Source: an uncultured Erysipelotrichaceae bacterium (GTDB taxonomy: Bacteria; Bacillota_I; Bacilli_A; Erysipelotrichales; Erysipelotrichaceae). Taken from it: 7,334 nucleotides of DNA. The notes beneath the pieces are model-generated. The model worked only from the letters and a program-made list of their open reading frames with translations. It did no database searches and was not told the DNA's origin. Positions 6,713 through 7,334 of this stretch are shown piece after piece; within the stretch, counting starts at the first letter, position 1, and the number at the start of each line of letters is the position of its first letter. The stretch spans positions 1 through 7,334 of the forward strand of contig CACZNO010000014.1 of NCBI GenBank assembly GCA_902782505.1, given 5' to 3'. The position numbers and the translations under genes were made by a program.

Positions 6713-7215
6713 AGAACCGGCGCGTCCGGTTTTTTTGTCTCATAAACGGTCCGCACGAGGTTTTCTTCCAGGATCCATTGGGTGATTACTTCGCGCTCTT
6801 TCCGCCCTTCTTCGTGCGGATAAAACGCCAATATGAGGATTCCCTTCGTGCCGAGTAGATCCATGGCCTCCTTCACGGCGGGAAGACTGGTGTCCGCGCG
6901 CGTCATGACCGTATGATCGGATAAAGGGCGGTATCCGAAATTGAATACCACTGCGTCCGGATTTTCCCGTACATAGTCTTTCAGTCTTTCGTGGGAATCG
7001 TGCACATAAACGATATTCGTAAATCCGGCACAGCGTTTTTTGGTTTCTTCAATGGCTTCTTCCTGAATGTCAAACGCGTAGACCAGACGGGAATGTTTCG
7101 CCAGAAACAGCGTATCCTTTCCGTTTCCGCAGGTGGCGTCCACGGTTACCGCGTCCTTTTTCAATGTGTGTTCCAGGATCCAGTGATAGATTTCAGTAAT
7201 GCATGGATGGTACAT
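6682..7215 (-). CDS. mnmM: tRNA (mnm5s2U34) methyltransferase, YtqB/MnmM family
   Basis: A 177-residue class I SAM-dependent methyltransferase of the YtqB family, long annotated as putative rRNA methylase. The family is now known as MnmM and makes mnm5s2U from nm5s2U at the tRNA wobble position. The SAM motif I is DATCGNGKDT at 26-35, the acidic end of strand 2 is FDIQEEAI at 48-55, and the family hallmark FNFGYRPLSD at 91-100 sits where the active-site NLGYLP-type motif lies in relatives. LILAFYPHEEG at 127-137 and VLYLVSKP at 167-174 complete the fold. The chosen start is ATG at 7215-7213, behind AAGGGAGG at 7227-7220 with 4-nt spacing; a longer in-frame reading from 7254 lacks such a site and enters the upstream gene. 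The 5' end overlaps the preceding minus-strand gene by 23 bp, so the two are co-transcribed and probably coupled. Confidence 0.9.
   Translation of the reverse strand: MYHPCITEIYHWILEHTLKKDAVTVDATCGNGKDTLFLAKHSRLVYAFDIQEEAIEETKKRCAGFTNIVYVHDSHERLKDYVRENPDAVVFNFGYRPLSDHTVMTRADTSLPAVKEAMDLLGTKGILILAFYPHEEGRKEREVITQWILEENLVRTVYETKKPDAPVLYLVSKPVMK
6715..6736 (+). terminator. Plus-strand terminator of the kinase gene, inside the methyltransferase coding end
   Basis: AACCGG (6715-6720) pairs with CCGGTT (6726-6731) around CGCGT, followed by a run of seven T (6730-6736). It begins 2 nt after the kinase stop codon and lies wholly within the opposing methyltransferase coding sequence. Confidence 0.8.
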
Positions 7216-7334
7216 AAAGCCTCCCTTGGTATGTGTTTTGTTCCGAAAGTACACGGTCGATCGTATTCAGCGCGACCGTTTTTTTGATGACCCAGTCCGG
7301 AGCGATGAGCTCGTCTTTTGGCGCGTCCGAGACG
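7193..7334 (-). CDS. ytqA: C-terminal end of a TIGR01212/YtqA-like radical SAM protein (MnmL-type), 5' truncated by the window
   Basis: Only the last 46 residues are present, running in from the window edge and ending at TGA 7195-7193. The visible tail contains DAPKDELIAPDW at 3-14, then KKTVALNTID at 17-26 and TYQGRLY at 34-40. From memory this matches the C-terminus of YtqA/TIGR01212 radical SAM proteins, which read roughly DAPR-x-LLIAP-x-W, K-x-x-VLN-x-ID and YQG. The cysteine cluster and catalytic domain lie outside the window. The position directly upstream of the YtqB-type gene, with a 23-bp overlap, is the arrangement known in Bacillus (ytqA-ytqB). YtqA has been linked to conversion of cmnm5s2U to nm5s2U in tRNA (named MnmL), which would supply the substrate of the downstream methyltransferase. 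The identification rests on a short segment plus context. Confidence 0.72.
   Translation of the reverse strand, partial: VSDAPKDELIAPDWVIKKTVALNTIDRVLSEQNTYQGRLYVPSMHY

Noticed and set aside
7216..7254. Possible 13-residue longer N-terminus of the methyltransferase from ATG at 7254.
   Set aside because: It lacks a ribosome site, does not add recognisable family sequence, and would deepen the overlap with the upstream gene, whereas ATG 7215 follows AAGGGAGG.
7253..7285. ACGGTCG/CGACCGT inverted repeat followed by seven T on the plus strand, resembling a terminator.
   Set aside because: No plus-strand gene precedes it, the loop is 13 nt, and the bases are coding sequence for the YtqA-like C-terminus on the minus strand, where the T run is an AAA AAA lysine pair.

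Overview
This 7.3 kb window looks like chromosomal housekeeping DNA from a low-to-mid GC Gram-positive bacterium (Bacillota). It is roughly half GC in genes and AT-rich between them. The evidence is a CIRCE-controlled groES-groEL operon, a YtqA/YtqB-type tRNA-modification gene pair, strong AGGAGG-type ribosome sites and many short hairpin terminators. The GroEL sequence feels closest to Erysipelotrichia-like lineages, but that is inferred from memory without an alignment. No insertion sequence, phage gene, CRISPR array, tRNA or rRNA is visible.

Layout. (1) Bases 1-615 hold the 3' part of an amino-acid-type ABC transporter ATPase, ended by a hairpin terminator. (2) Bases 667-1662 hold a nucleoside hydrolase whose ribosome site sits directly against that terminator. 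(3) Bases 1663-1915 are the only sizeable intergenic region. It carries an inverted repeat, a good promoter with a 10-bp palindrome over its -35 box, a possible ~94-nt structured transcript ending at a terminator, and a second promoter placed so that transcription should begin on the next ATG. (4) Bases 1916-4004 hold a tightly overlapping three-gene operon: a histidine phosphatase, a membrane-anchored DUF4230-type protein and a second nucleoside hydrolase, closed by a UUCG-loop terminator. (5) Bases 4057-6098 hold groES-groEL with promoter, CIRCE operator and terminator. (6) Bases 6107-6736 hold a uridine-kinase-like P-loop kinase with another apparently leaderless promoter. (7) Bases 6682-7334 on the minus strand hold a YtqB/MnmM-type tRNA methyltransferase preceded by the C-terminal end of a YtqA/MnmL-type radical SAM protein. 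The kinase and methyltransferase genes converge and overlap at their 3' ends.

Functional links. Two nucleoside hydrolases, a phosphatase and a nucleoside-kinase-like protein suggest nucleoside or nucleotide salvage, although only the phosphatase, DUF4230 protein and second hydrolase are clearly co-transcribed. The minus-strand pair probably acts together on the wobble uridine modification mnm5s2U of tRNA. No wholly new multi-gene system is evident. The most unusual signals are regulatory: two genes with matching leaderless starts, and the putative small RNA or attenuator at 1759-1852.
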